A DNA stretch of 64,000 nucleotides from Anaeromicropila herbilytica (GCF_016591975.1 NZ_AP024169.1:2829001-2893000); one strand, 5' to 3'; positions 44,243 through 53,957 are shown, counted from the first letter of the stretch. Translations and numbers: made by a program. Notes: generated by a model from the letters alone, not told the origin.

Positions 44243-46291
44243 ATGAAATTCAAAAAAATAAGCACAAGAATGTTAACGTTTTTATTATCTGTAATTTTAC
44301 TATCTCTTATTCTACTTAGTACTATTAGTTATCGTAATAGTAAACACACTATACAATCTCAAATCCAAACGAATATGAATTCTGAATTATATGCTGTGAT
44401 GAATGATATTCAGTTAAAACTTCAAAAAGTATCTACTATGGCTGAGGAAACAGCCAAAAGCGTATCATCAACTTATACAACCACTCAACTTCCACAATAT
44501 GAAACTATGCTTAGTAAAATCATATTTGATAGCGATTTAGTGCTTGGTAGTGGTATATGGTTTGAGCCTTATGTATTTGATAAAAATGAAAAGTATGTTG
44601 GTCCATACATTCATAAAGATGGTGAGAATGCCAAAGTTAGTTATGAATATAGCAATGCTGATTACGACTATTTTCAATATGACTGGTATAAAAATGCCAA
44701 AGAATCGAAATCTCCTACTTTCTCTCCTCTTTATTATGACCAAACACTTGATACCATTATGACCTCTTGCTCTGTACCAATGTATAACGAAGCAAATTTT
44801 CTTGGTGTTATCACCTTTGATATTCAGATTTCCTCAATTCAGGACTTGATTAATCATTATAAAGTTGGTAAAAGTGGAACCGCATTTCTTCTAAACTCCG
44901 ATGGTACATTCATTGCTAATCATTCTACTAAGAATATAATGAAGAAAAGTATAACAAAAGACTCCAATACCTCTTTAGCTAGCTTAGGTAAAGAAATCAT
45001 GAAGTCTAAAAAAGGGCTAGGTACTTATTCACTGAAACAAGTAAAATACAATGTGTATTATAGCACTATCAAAGATTTCGGATGGAAATTAGCGATTCAG
45101 ATCCCTGTATCAGAAATTAATAAGCCTTTAGACCAAATGTTAACTAAATTGATTATAGTTAGTGTACTTGCTTTACTAGCATCTATCCTTGCAATTATTT
45201 CAGAAGTACATTACGTTACAAAAAACATTAAAAAAGTAACTAATTTTGCACTAAAACTATCCAATGGTGATTTTACCACATCAAAGCTAGATATTAAGTC
45301 AAGAGATGAATTAGGAACCATGGCTTTAGCATTAAATCAAATGTTAGAAGAAAATAGTGGTATTATAAGAACCATTTCTTCTGATTCAATCCATCTTTCA
45401 GATATAAGTCAAGAATTAGATAATACTTCAAACCATTTAACTTTAAGTTTTAACGAAATCGAGAATGCAGTTCGAATGATAAACGAAGACATGATGAGTT
45501 CTTCTGCTGCAACAGAAGAGGTAAATGCCTCCTCAGAAGAAGCGAATGCTTCTATTACATATCTATCACAAGAAACTCAAAAGAGTTATGAACTTGCTAC
45601 CACTATTAAGAAAAGAGCCTTTGATATTGAACAAAAAAGCAAGAATTCTTTCGACGTAGCAATACAATTAGCACATAAAAATGAAGATAATCTAAATCAA
45701 AGTATGGAAGATGCTAAGATTATGGATACTATCAGTATTATGGCAGATTCTATTTCTGATATTGCAAAGCAAGTCAATCTACTTTCTCTTAACGCTTCTA
45801 TTGAAGCTGCTAGAGCTGGTGAACACGGAAAAGGATTTGCAGTGGTTGCAAATGAGATAGGTAATCTTTCAGCAGAAACAACAAATACAGTGAATGAAAT
45901 TAAAAATACTATTACTTTAATTCAATCAGCATATAATCAATTACTTACACATTCTCAATTTTTACTTTCATTTGTTAAAGATACAGTAACACCTGACTAT
46001 CAGATGTTTGTAGATGTAGCAAAGCAATATGGTGAAGATGCTGAATCTATTGAACAGATAGTAACTAAGATCTCCACTATGACACAAAACATTGAAAATG
46101 TCATAGGTGAAGTAAAAGATGCAATAGAAAATGTTGCAGAAGCCTCACAAAATACAGCAGAAAATAGTGTAACCGTTATTTCACACATAGATAAATTATC
46201 ACAGATTGTAAGTGCAATTACACAAATAGTTGCAAATGAAAAAGACATAGCAACACGATTAGATTCAATGGTCAAGAAATTTTCTATATAA
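44243..46291 (+). CDS. Methyl-accepting chemotaxis protein with dCache sensor
   Basis: 682 residues from ATG 44243; the ATG at 44198 lacks a ribosome site. Membrane helix about 10-30, an extracellular dCache_1 ligand domain (YGLEP-like GSGIWFEPYVFD, KSGTAFLLNSDGTFIANH), a second helix about 290-315, HAMP, then the signalling domain with the hairpin tip VNLLSLNASIEAARAGEHGKGFAVVANEIGNLS. It senses an outside ligand and talks to CheA/CheW. Its own terminator separates it from the binding-protein cluster that follows. Confidence 0.93.
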   Translation: MKFKKISTRMLTFLLSVILLSLILLSTISYRNSKHTIQSQIQTNMNSELYAVMNDIQLKLQKVSTMAEETAKSVSSTYTTTQLPQYETMLSKIIFDSDLVLGSGIWFEPYVFDKNEKYVGPYIHKDGENAKVSYEYSNADYDYFQYDWYKNAKESKSPTFSPLYYDQTLDTIMTSCSVPMYNEANFLGVITFDIQISSIQDLINHYKVGKSGTAFLLNSDGTFIANHSTKNIMKKSITKDSNTSLASLGKEIMKSKKGLGTYSLKQVKYNVYYSTIKDFGWKLAIQIPVSEINKPLDQMLTKLIIVSVLALLASILAIISEVHYVTKNIKKVTNFALKLSNGDFTTSKLDIKSRDELGTMALALNQMLEENSGIIRTISSDSIHLSDISQELDNTSNHLTLSFNEIENAVRMINEDMMSSSAATEEVNASSEEANASITYLSQETQKSYELATTIKKRAFDIEQKSKNSFDVAIQLAHKNEDNLNQSMEDAKIMDTISIMADSISDIAKQVNLLSLNASIEAARAGEHGKGFAVVANEIGNLSAETTNTVNEIKNTITLIQSAYNQLLTHSQFLLSFVKDTVTPDYQMFVDVAKQYGEDAESIEQIVTKISTMTQNIENVIGEVKDAIENVAEASQNTAENSVTVISHIDKLSQIVSAITQIVANEKDIATRLDSMVKKFSI

Positions 46292-46309
46292 GTATATTCA
46301 ATTCTTACC

Positions 46310-46355
46310 CTCCATCGTAATAGTATAAAAGCTTACTATCACGATGGAGTTTTTT
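46310..46355 (+). terminator. Terminator of the chemoreceptor gene
   Basis: CTCCATCGTaATAGTA / TACTATcACGATGGAG stem followed by T6. Confidence 0.9.
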
Positions 46356-46501
46356 AGTATGAATCAGATACCCAACACATATAATACTTCATAATAATAT
46401 AATGGGTAAAGGATAGCTATATATAGATAATTCAATCTTAACTTCTTCAGGCCTTTAATCTTTTGAACAGGTCACAGAAAGTGGAAAGGTATGGTATAAG
46501 C

Positions 46502-47479
46502 ATGGATCCAAAAGAACAGCTTGGGAAATTAAACAGTTTATATATAAGAACTAACATACCAAAGATTTTCTCAGAAGAAACACCTCCTACAAATACTAAT
46601 AAAAAATATACCATTGGTTGTTCCGTATATAATAGCGAATATGAATATTTTAAATCAATGCAGGATGGTGTCATTGCAAGAGCTACAGAACTTGATATGA
46701 ATGTAATCACACACAATCAGAATAGTAATACTATTGAAATGATTAATGGTTGTATTGAATTAATCAACCAAAATGTTGCAGGTCTAATTATCTCTCCATA
46801 CAATCCTGAAGCAGTTCCCATTATTGTATCAGATGCACAGAAAAAAAAGATTCCGGTTATCATCATAGATCAAGGTACTGGTGGTGCTGATGTTGAAGCA
46901 TTTATTATCTCTGATTCCTTCGCAGGTGGAATAATAGCTGCTGAATATTCTTTAAAATTAATAAAACAACACTCTATAAAGAGTAATAATGTCGCTATTA
47001 TAAAAGTTGAAAAAACTTCTACTTATGCATTAAGGCGTGGGCAAGCTTACAAGAGTGTAATGCTAGACAGTGGATATCATGTTGTTGCAGAAGTAACCGC
47101 AAATAGCTTGGAATTAGAGGCTTATAATGTTATGAAAGTTATTTTAGGTACCTATAAAGATGACTTAGCTGCCGTATTCTGTGAGAATGACAGAATGGCT
47201 TTAGGCGCTGCAAAAGCAATTGAAGAAGCAGGTAAAAAGGGACAGATAATACTGATTGGATTTGACGGTATCTCAGCAGCTATTGAAGCGATTAAAGAAG
47301 GGCTAATGCAGGGTACCATTGCACAACAACCCATAAAGATGGGAAGAATTGGCGCAGAAATTATGCATACTATATTGGAAGGAGAACTTATCACATATGA
47401 TGATTGGACACGTAAGGTTATCTATATTGAAGTCTATTTAATTGATGAAAATGGCCAACCTCGATTTAATGCTATTTAA
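46502..47479 (+). CDS. RbsB-type sugar-binding protein without export signal
   Basis: 325 residues from ATG 46502 (AAAGG upstream); an in-frame TTG at 46463 is an alternative. The whole length after residue about 35 is a Peripla_BP_4 fold (KYTIGCSVYNSEYEYFKSMQ, LIISPYNPEAVPIIV, GTGGADVEAFIISDSFAGG, AAVFCENDRMALGAAKAIEE). There is no signal peptide or lipobox at either start, so it is not a normal transporter receptor; it also lacks the HTH of LacI regulators. The C-terminal domain of the next gene is a close paralogue. Ribose-like or galactitol-like ligands are possible. No ABC transporter genes are near. Confidence 0.85.
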   Translation: MDPKEQLGKLNSLYIRTNIPKIFSEETPPTNTNKKYTIGCSVYNSEYEYFKSMQDGVIARATELDMNVITHNQNSNTIEMINGCIELINQNVAGLIISPYNPEAVPIIVSDAQKKKIPVIIIDQGTGGADVEAFIISDSFAGGIIAAEYSLKLIKQHSIKSNNVAIIKVEKTSTYALRRGQAYKSVMLDSGYHVVAEVTANSLELEAYNVMKVILGTYKDDLAAVFCENDRMALGAAKAIEEAGKKGQIILIGFDGISAAIEAIKEGLMQGTIAQQPIKMGRIGAEIMHTILEGELITYDDWTRKVIYIEVYLIDENGQPRFNAI

Positions 47480-47668
47480 ATTCAATAACATCCGACTGAT
47501 TTCGTAATTAATATTTATAAGTACATAACAATCAAAGATCATAGTTATATTACATAAAATACGGGAGCAAGGTTGAAGGAAATATAATGAAGAAGGGAAT
47601 GCCACAAAGCATCCTATCAACCTCTATTAATGTGGCAATAGCACATCTATTAAAGGGTGTGTTACATC

Positions 47669-49804
47669 ATGGTATGGAACATGGAGAATAGGGAGTTTAT
47701 TGTAATATTAAGCGATATCCATATCGGTACTGCTTCTTCCACTGTATGTTATCGTAAAGAATTTCATGAAAAATATCTAAATCTTGTATTTGATGATATT
47801 ATATCCAGCGCCAACCAAATTAGAGAGCTGGTACTTTTAGGAGATATTTTTGAATTTTGGTCCTATCCACCGAATGAGATTCCACCAACACTTGATGATA
47901 TTATTGCATCCAATCCTAATATTTTGGGTCCGAATGGAAAGCTAAGTAAAGCATTAACCGCACTGAAAGGAAGAATTATATTTATACCTGGCAACCATGA
48001 TATTAATATAACCGAAACTGATCTAAAAAAGATAAAGAATTCCGATGGATATTCCATCAAATATCATAAAGGTCCATATACACCTACATATGATCCATCT
48101 ATTCTATTTACTCATGGAAATGAATTTACTTTATTAAATTCTACTTATCACAAAAGTCCCCTCGCGCCTCTCCCAATTGGATATTTTGTATCAAGAGCAA
48201 TTGCTTATAAGTTACAAAAAGAACTTAAAGAGACTCCAGGTCATACTGTTGCAAGCAAAAAAGGGCACGATATAACAGATTTAACAAAGTATCTTTTTGC
48301 GATACCAGATATCTTTAAAAATAATCTTTCTACAAAAAACTTAGTTAATTCTTTGGTAGATTCAATATCTGGTATAACTGGCATGCCTTTAAATGAACCA
48401 ATATGGCTTAATCAATCAACATCTACCACTCTTGATTATGTAAAGTTTATCTACCAAGATCTATTATATGAATACCGCGCTAAACTAAAAGGGTTAAAAA
48501 TTTCAAACGAAATAATTAACTCTCTAGCATTAATTGCAGATGAAGGCAATCTTTATTTACCTTGGCTAGCAAAACAGTATAGCCATCAGACAAATCCTTT
48601 CACAATAATTATGGGCCATACACATATTCCAATAATGAATCTTGGAAGCCATTCGATCCATTATTCAAATACTGGTTGTATGTGTCCCTCCATACCAGAC
48701 TTTCCCGAAAGGCCTATAACCTATGGAATATATAGTATTTCGAATCATTTTGTTAATATAATGCAAGTAAACGATCATTCAACTGATCCTATTACATTAT
48801 ATACAAGATCTTCGGGACAATTACCAACAGACAATGATATTCTAAACTTCATAGATTCCTATCAAAGTGAAAAAGATATCTCATTAGATAATACACAGGC
48901 AGTTACAACTCAACTTGAGCCAAAATATACTTTTGGTTGGTCTGTATATGATGCATCATGGGATTATTATAAAACAATGCAAGATGGCGTTCTTACGAAA
49001 GCCAAAGAACTGAATATCGATGTACTTACCTTTGATCAAAAGAGTAACTCGGTTGAAATGATTACTGGAAGCATCGATTTAATAAATAAGGATATTAATG
49101 CATTAATAATTTCACCATATAATCCAGAAGGAGTACCAATTATTGTTGCTAATGCGAAAAAAAAGGGAATCCCTGTAGTTGTTATTGATGGTGGAACTGG
49201 TGGTGCTGATGTATTAGCTTTTATTGTCTCCGATTCATTCGCAGGGGGAGTATTGGCTGGTGAATATGCCATAAAATTAATCAAAGAGCATGATATAAAA
49301 AGTAAAAATGTTGCTATCATTAAAGCAGAGAAAACAGCAACCTATGCTCTCCGCAGAGGCCAAGGATTTAAAAGTGTCATGCAAGAATATGGATATAAAG
49401 TAGTTGCTGAAATATCTGCAGATGGCAGGCAAGAGCCAGCTTATGAAATAGTGAAAAAAATACTAGTATCTTATAAAGATGACTTAGCTGTAATCTTTTG
49501 TGAAAATGGCTTGATGACCTTAGGTGCTGCCGGGGCAATTGAAGAAGCAGGTGAGAAAGGCAAAATTATGTTGATTGGTTTTGATGCTGATCCACCTGTA
49601 ATTGATGCAATCAAAGAAGGTCTTGTTCAAGGTACGATAGCTCAACAACCATTTAAAATGGGAGAATTAGGTGTAGAAGTTGCTCGTTCTGGGTTATTAG
49701 GTCTTCCAATATCCTATGATGATTGGTACAACAAAGAAATATTAATGGAAGTATATTTAATTGATGAAAATAGTAAGTCCAACATAAACCTTGTAAAGTT
49801 ATAA
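47669..49804 (+). CDS. Fusion: calcineurin-like metallophosphatase plus RbsB-type binding domain
   Basis: 711 residues from ATG 47669 (AAAGGG 11 nt before). Residues about 8-370 are a metallophosphoesterase with all five metal-binding motifs: VILSDIHIGT, LLGDIFEFWS, FIPGNHDIN, FTHGNEF and IMGHTHIP. Residues about 415-711 are a sugar-binding-protein fold (KYTFGWSVYDASWDYYKTMQ, LIISPYNPEGVPIIV, GGTGGADVLAFIVSDSF) about two-thirds identical to the preceding gene product. No signal peptide or membrane helix, so it should be cytoplasmic. A plausible reading is a ligand-controlled phosphatase, but substrate and ligand are unknown. Confidence 0.88.
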   Translation: MVWNMENREFIVILSDIHIGTASSTVCYRKEFHEKYLNLVFDDIISSANQIRELVLLGDIFEFWSYPPNEIPPTLDDIIASNPNILGPNGKLSKALTALKGRIIFIPGNHDINITETDLKKIKNSDGYSIKYHKGPYTPTYDPSILFTHGNEFTLLNSTYHKSPLAPLPIGYFVSRAIAYKLQKELKETPGHTVASKKGHDITDLTKYLFAIPDIFKNNLSTKNLVNSLVDSISGITGMPLNEPIWLNQSTSTTLDYVKFIYQDLLYEYRAKLKGLKISNEIINSLALIADEGNLYLPWLAKQYSHQTNPFTIIMGHTHIPIMNLGSHSIHYSNTGCMCPSIPDFPERPITYGIYSISNHFVNIMQVNDHSTDPITLYTRSSGQLPTDNDILNFIDSYQSEKDISLDNTQAVTTQLEPKYTFGWSVYDASWDYYKTMQDGVLTKAKELNIDVLTFDQKSNSVEMITGSIDLINKDINALIISPYNPEGVPIIVANAKKKGIPVVVIDGGTGGADVLAFIVSDSFAGGVLAGEYAIKLIKEHDIKSKNVAIIKAEKTATYALRRGQGFKSVMQEYGYKVVAEISADGRQEPAYEIVKKILVSYKDDLAVIFCENGLMTLGAAGAIEEAGEKGKIMLIGFDADPPVIDAIKEGLVQGTIAQQPFKMGELGVEVARSGLLGLPISYDDWYNKEILMEVYLIDENSKSNINLVKL

Positions 49805-49892
49805 TCGATATCAATTATTAAATAAATTGTGAAACTTATCAATAACGTTTCACATTACCAATTCAATCTAATATTAGGGGGCGAATGGAATT

Positions 49893-51590
49893 TTGGATTC
49901 AACTTGTTCTAACCGTATTCTTAGTGAAGACTATGCAGATTTTATTGTAGAATCTGATCAAATACCAGAAAGTCTAAAATCATTATCCGATTTTTGTTAT
50001 GAAGTAGTTAATAATGTCAACGCTGTTGCATATGTTCCAATAGCTAAATTACCACCGAATCTGATTCAGCAATATACTTACAGTATCTATCCTAATTGTT
50101 ATGGGTTATTAGATCTTGGCAGCTTGGAAGACTCTGGAATCACAAAAATACAAGGTATTCCAGCTCTTAATTTAACTGGCAAAGATGTATTAATCGGAAT
50201 TATTGATACTGGAATCGACTACACCCACGAAGCTTTTAAAAATGCAGATGGCACTACAAGAATTGTATCAATATGGGATCAAACGATTAATAATACAACT
50301 TCAAAACCAGCAGGATTCCTATATGGAACAGAATATACCAAAGATCAGATTAACTTAGCTTTAACGAACACCGATCCTTTCTCAGTCGTACCTTCCAAAG
50401 ATACCAATGGACATGGTACATCATTAGCTGGAATTGCTGCTGGTAATAGAAATGAAGCGAAAAATTTCTCCGGTGTTGCTACAGATTCTGGTATCGTAGT
50501 TGTTAAGTTAAAACAAGCAAAACAAAATTTAAGAGATTTCTTTTTCATTCCAAGTGACGTCGATTGTTACCAAGAAAATGATATTATGTTTGGTTTAAAG
50601 TACTTGTTATCTATAGCTACCAAATTAAAAAAACCAATATCAATTGCTATCGGTCTTGGCACTTCACAAGGTGCTCATGATGCACGACATGCATTAAGTA
50701 GCTATCTCAATTCAATTGCAGATCAAAAAGGCACAGGAGTTACTGTAGCAGCTGGCAATGAGGGAAATCGTGGTCTTCACTATTCTGGCATTGTTGACAC
50801 GACAATAGGATACGATACAGTGGAATTAAAAGTAGGACCAAATAACAAAGGTTTTTCCATGGAGTTATGGGGGAATAGCCCTAATTTATTTTCCATTGAT
50901 GTATTATCTCCTACTGGCGAATATATATCTAGAATTCCTGCCAGACTAAAAGAAACTCGTGAAATTAATTTTATTTTTGAATCAACCAAACTTTTTATTG
51001 ATTATGAAATTGTAGAATCACAGACTGGCGATGAACTTATCTTAATTCGCTTTCAAAATCCTACAGAAGGAATTTGGCGCTTTCGAGTATATTCGAGTAT
51101 TAATTTTGAACCGAGATTCAATATTTGGCTCCCTATACATAACTTTCTTGGAACGGATACTTTCTTTACTAAACCAGATCCCAATACTACATTAACTGGA
51201 CCTGCCAATACCTCGATTCCAATAATTACTACTGCTTATGATCACTCAACTCAAAATCTATATATTAATGCAAGTAGGGGGTATACAAGAGCCAATATCA
51301 TTAATCCTACCTTTGCCGCTCCAGGTGTGAATATGATAGTTCCAACTCTGAACAATACTTATTCTACTCAAAATGGAACCAGTATCTCCGCTGGATTTAC
51401 AGCTGGAGTAGTCGCGCTATTTTTAGAATGGGGTCAAAGACAAACGACTCCTGTTATATTTGAAACCTCAGAAATCAAGAACTATCTTATTCGTGGTGCA
51501 AAAAGAGATTCTAGTGTCCAATATCCAAATAAAGAATGGGGTTATGGAATTTTAGATGTATTTAATGCATTCAATAGCCTTCGGGGTTAA
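49893..51590 (+). CDS. S8 subtilisin-like protease of the Csp-like clostridial type, no signal peptide
   Basis: 565 residues starting at TTG 49893 behind AGGGGG; a nearby ATG is out of frame. The catalytic triad is complete: Asp105 (GIIDTGIDYTHEAF), His174 (TNGHGTSLAGIAAG) and Ser497 (NGTSISAGFTAG). The N-terminal LSEDYADFIVE and the C-terminal VVALFLEWG are typical of Csp-like proteases of Lachnospiraceae, which also contain the inserted jelly-roll-like domain seen here (about 300-440). Csp proteases act in spore germination, but this one sits with two binding-protein-type genes rather than sleC. It ends overlapping the convergent PAP2 gene by 4 bp. Confidence 0.9.
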   Translation: MDSTCSNRILSEDYADFIVESDQIPESLKSLSDFCYEVVNNVNAVAYVPIAKLPPNLIQQYTYSIYPNCYGLLDLGSLEDSGITKIQGIPALNLTGKDVLIGIIDTGIDYTHEAFKNADGTTRIVSIWDQTINNTTSKPAGFLYGTEYTKDQINLALTNTDPFSVVPSKDTNGHGTSLAGIAAGNRNEAKNFSGVATDSGIVVVKLKQAKQNLRDFFFIPSDVDCYQENDIMFGLKYLLSIATKLKKPISIAIGLGTSQGAHDARHALSSYLNSIADQKGTGVTVAAGNEGNRGLHYSGIVDTTIGYDTVELKVGPNNKGFSMELWGNSPNLFSIDVLSPTGEYISRIPARLKETREINFIFESTKLFIDYEIVESQTGDELILIRFQNPTEGIWRFRVYSSINFEPRFNIWLPIHNFLGTDTFFTKPDPNTTLTGPANTSIPIITTAYDHSTQNLYINASRGYTRANIINPTFAAPGVNMIVPTLNNTYSTQNGTSISAGFTAGVVALFLEWGQRQTTPVIFETSEIKNYLIRGAKRDSSVQYPNKEWGYGILDVFNAFNSLRG

Positions 51591-52144
51591 ATTTCCAAAC
51601 TTTTTCTATCATTCACCTTTAAATTAAATTGCATTCTGTAAACAAATAATGCAATAAATGTCCCTATCATTGCTCCACCTAGTACATCCGTTGGATAATG
51701 TACTCCTACATATAACCTTGATATACCAATCAGAATAGCTAACATAAGTGCGAGAATTCCATATTTTTTTGGTAACTCCTTATAGAAAATAATTGCTGCT
51801 GCAAAGGAACTTCCTGTATGTCCAGATGGGAAGGAATAGTCGCTTGGTTTATTAATCAATATATGTAATCCGTTTACAATTTCATATGGCCTAGTTCTTG
51901 CAACAATATTCTTCAAAAGAATATTATCAATTAATAAGGATAAGAACAATGCGATAATTGCCAATATTCCAGTTTTTCTTGTTTTCTTAAAACATAAGAG
52001 AGCGATAGATAATATGATCCAAATAGCTCCCTTATTCCCAAGCGAAGTTATAAATCTAAAAATTGGTGTGACAATTGGTGATCGTAGATGTTCTTGTATA
52101 AATATTAGAATGTTTCCATCCATACTAGTTAAATAATTAATCAT
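51587..52144 (-). CDS. PAP2-family membrane phosphatase
   Basis: 185 residues from ATG 52144 (AAAGG before); a TTG at 52189 is in frame but has no ribosome site. Five or six membrane helices with the three PAP2 motifs: KNIVARTRP, SFPSGHTGSS and SRLYVGVHYPTDVLGG, including both catalytic histidines. It probably dephosphorylates undecaprenyl diphosphate or a phosphatidic-acid-type lipid. Single gene. Confidence 0.92.
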   Translation of the reverse strand: MINYLTSMDGNILIFIQEHLRSPIVTPIFRFITSLGNKGAIWIILSIALLCFKKTRKTGILAIIALFLSLLIDNILLKNIVARTRPYEIVNGLHILINKPSDYSFPSGHTGSSFAAAIIFYKELPKKYGILALMLAILIGISRLYVGVHYPTDVLGGAMIGTFIALFVYRMQFNLKVNDRKSLEI

Positions 52145-52290
52145 GTTTCTTTTACCTTTCTTATCTGTAATATTTTTTAATAAGCACAATTATACTATAG
52201 AAGTTAAATATAATCTATTTTATTATAGTTAGAATATGTGAAAATAATATGTTTTTTGTCATATTCGAGTATGTTTAAGGATATATAAAT

Positions 52291-52334
52291 AGAGGAGCAT
52301 TAACAAAAAAACTTACTTTTGCTAATGCTCCTCT
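52291..52334 (-). terminator. Terminator of the csbD-like gene
   Basis: AGAGGAGCATTA / TAATGCTCCTCT stem, 12 bp, with a 20-nt loop; 22 bp past the stop. Weak U-run on minus, better on plus. Confidence 0.7.
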
Positions 52335-52355
52335 ATTTTTCCATGTTTCTTCTTA

Positions 52356-52574
52356 TCAATATTTTTTATCTTTGTTATTTTTCATCTTATCCATTAGATT
52401 ATTAGTTTTCTCTAATACTTCCTCTTTCATATCATTAACCTTTTCTCCAATATCTGCTTTCATCGTTTGCATTTTTCCTTTAAATTCAAGGCCTTCATCG
52501 TCCATAAGATCTCCAACTGCTTCTTTTACGCTTCCTACTATCTTATCTTTCGCATTTTTTAAATCGCTTTTCAT
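52356..52574 (-). CDS. CsbD-like small stress protein
   Basis: 72 residues from ATG 52574, 6 nt after GGAGGT; the longer frame to 52598 is rejected. The start KNAKDKIVGSVKEAVGDLMD is the CsbD/UPF0337 signature, followed by a long charged helix. These small soluble proteins are made in general stress; their function is unknown. Confidence 0.85.
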   Translation of the reverse strand: MKSDLKNAKDKIVGSVKEAVGDLMDDEGLEFKGKMQTMKADIGEKVNDMKEEVLEKTNNLMDKMKNNKDKKY

Positions 52575-52843
52575 AAGACACCTCCATGTTTTTAACAAAA
52601 AGATTATCTATGTTATTAGTTTCTATTCTTAATATTTACATACTTGCAAAAAATTATTCTATCATCAAAACAAATCAAAATCTTCTTACTATCTTGCTGT
52701 AAAAATATCTGACATAATCTACATAATAGATAAGCTACTTTTTTCTTGAATTTATGTAGTAAATAGAATAAAATAAGAATAAATTCATAATAAGAACTAA
52801 ACAGAATAAAAACAGAATTTATATACATTAAGTAGGTGAACAA

Positions 52844-53419
52844 ATGTCAGACTCATTAATTACGAAGCAAGCAATTGCATTGGGCCTTAAAACGATTATG
52901 AATCAAAAAAGTTTCGATAAGATAACCATCTCTGATATTACAAAGAGCTGTGGTCTAAATCGCCAAACTTTTTATTATCACTTTCAAGATAAATTTGAGT
53001 TATTGAACTGGATCTTTTATAACGAAGTTATCACAGTCTTTACAGATGGATTATCCTTAGATAATTGGCAAGATAATCTTTTTAACATGCTAGAAGTAAT
53101 GGAAAATAATAAAAACTTCTATCAAAATGCTATAAGCCAATCCTTTCAAGATGAATTCACTGAATATTTAATTGAGATATCCATTGAACTATTCTGTACA
53201 ATCATTGATAATTTAGTTGGCAACCAACAGATTAACCAAGAAGATAAACGTTTTATAGCTGAATTTTTCTCCTTTGGTGTTGTTGGCCTTATTATCTCTT
53301 GGGCTAAAACAGGTATGAAAAAATCTGCTGAAAAAATGATTAAACAGATTTCCACTGTTGTAAATGATTGTAAAGCTTATGCAGCCAAAAGATACATAGA
53401 AGAAAACTTAAATCTATAA
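52844..53419 (+). CDS. TetR-family regulator, DhaS/YhgD-like
   Basis: 191 residues. HTH at about 15-55 (ITISDITKSCGLNRQTFYYH, FQDKFELLNWIF), then a TetR_C_8-type helical domain as in DhaS- and YhgD-like regulators. In many Firmicutes such a TetR gene precedes a YhgE/Pip gene; here that gene follows at 54428 on the same strand with repeats in between, so it is the likely target. Ribosome site TAGGTGAACAA. Confidence 0.9.
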   Translation: MSDSLITKQAIALGLKTIMNQKSFDKITISDITKSCGLNRQTFYYHFQDKFELLNWIFYNEVITVFTDGLSLDNWQDNLFNMLEVMENNKNFYQNAISQSFQDEFTEYLIEISIELFCTIIDNLVGNQQINQEDKRFIAEFFSFGVVGLIISWAKTGMKKSAEKMIKQISTVVNDCKAYAAKRYIEENLNL

Positions 53420-53422
53420 AGT

Positions 53423-53560
53423 TGGTTAGGGTGTCAAAAGTCATTGTTTAGCTTACTGAGTGTATATCGCTGTATAGTTATTAATTTTGGCTACCTTTCC
53501 TTCAAAAAGTTTATTAATAAACTTTACATATTTTTTGATTTCTACTACTTGTGAAAATGT
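53423..53560. repeat. Truncated family 1-related repeat, copy D
   Basis: One half of the element in the orientation of copy C: GGTTAGGGTGTCAAAAGTCATT end, then ACTGAGTGTATATCGCTGTATAGTTAT and TTTTGGCTACCTTTCC, matching copy C (ACTGAGTGTATATAGCTGTATAATTAT, TTTTGGCTACCTTCCC). The other end is missing. It starts 3 bp after the TetR stop codon. Confidence 0.75.
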
Positions 53561-53584
53561 AAATGAAAAAATATACTTTTAAGA

Positions 53585-53645
53585 AAAATGTGCTACCATA
53601 CCTTCGATTATTCAATCGTTAGTGTGACAGCACTTTTTATTTTTT
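53585..53645 (+). terminator. Terminator of the TetR gene
   Basis: AAAATGTGCT / AGcACTTTTTATTTTTTT with an inner CGATT / AATCG stem. T-rich on the plus strand. Confidence 0.65.
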
Positions 53646-53666
53646 TAACCCTATATATTATGATAT

Positions 53667-53957
53667 GAGTTGCCTGACAAATGACCTGTTTCAAAATCCT
53701 GCCTGGCAATTTGCACAAAACAGAAAAAGTGAATGCGCCTATGAGTATGTATTAGAAGATCTTGTTCTCGGATCATTTCGTGTTATATGCTAGGACAGAT
53801 CTGTCTGAGCAAAGCGAGTTATCTGTCCTAGCATATGTTTTACACAAAATGACCTGAGAACTAGAACTTCTTATACATACTCAATGAAGCATGAGTTTTT
53901 CTGTTTTGTGCAAATTGCCTAGAATACTTCCCAAACAGGTCATTTGTCGAGTAACTC
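53667..53957. mobile_element. Family 2 MITE-like element: 291-bp hairpin with 7-bp flanking duplication
   Basis: The left half (GAGTTGCCTGACAAATGACC, TTTGCACAAAACAGAAAAA, GCTAGGACAGATCTGTC) and the right half (AACAGGTCATTTGTCGAGTA, TTTTTCTGTTTTGTGCAAA, ATCTGTCCTAGC) pair over almost their full 145 bp. ATGATAT lies exactly next to both ends (53660-53666 and 53958-53964), a probable target-site duplication. No coding capacity and no similarity to the family 1 ends. Confidence 0.82.
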
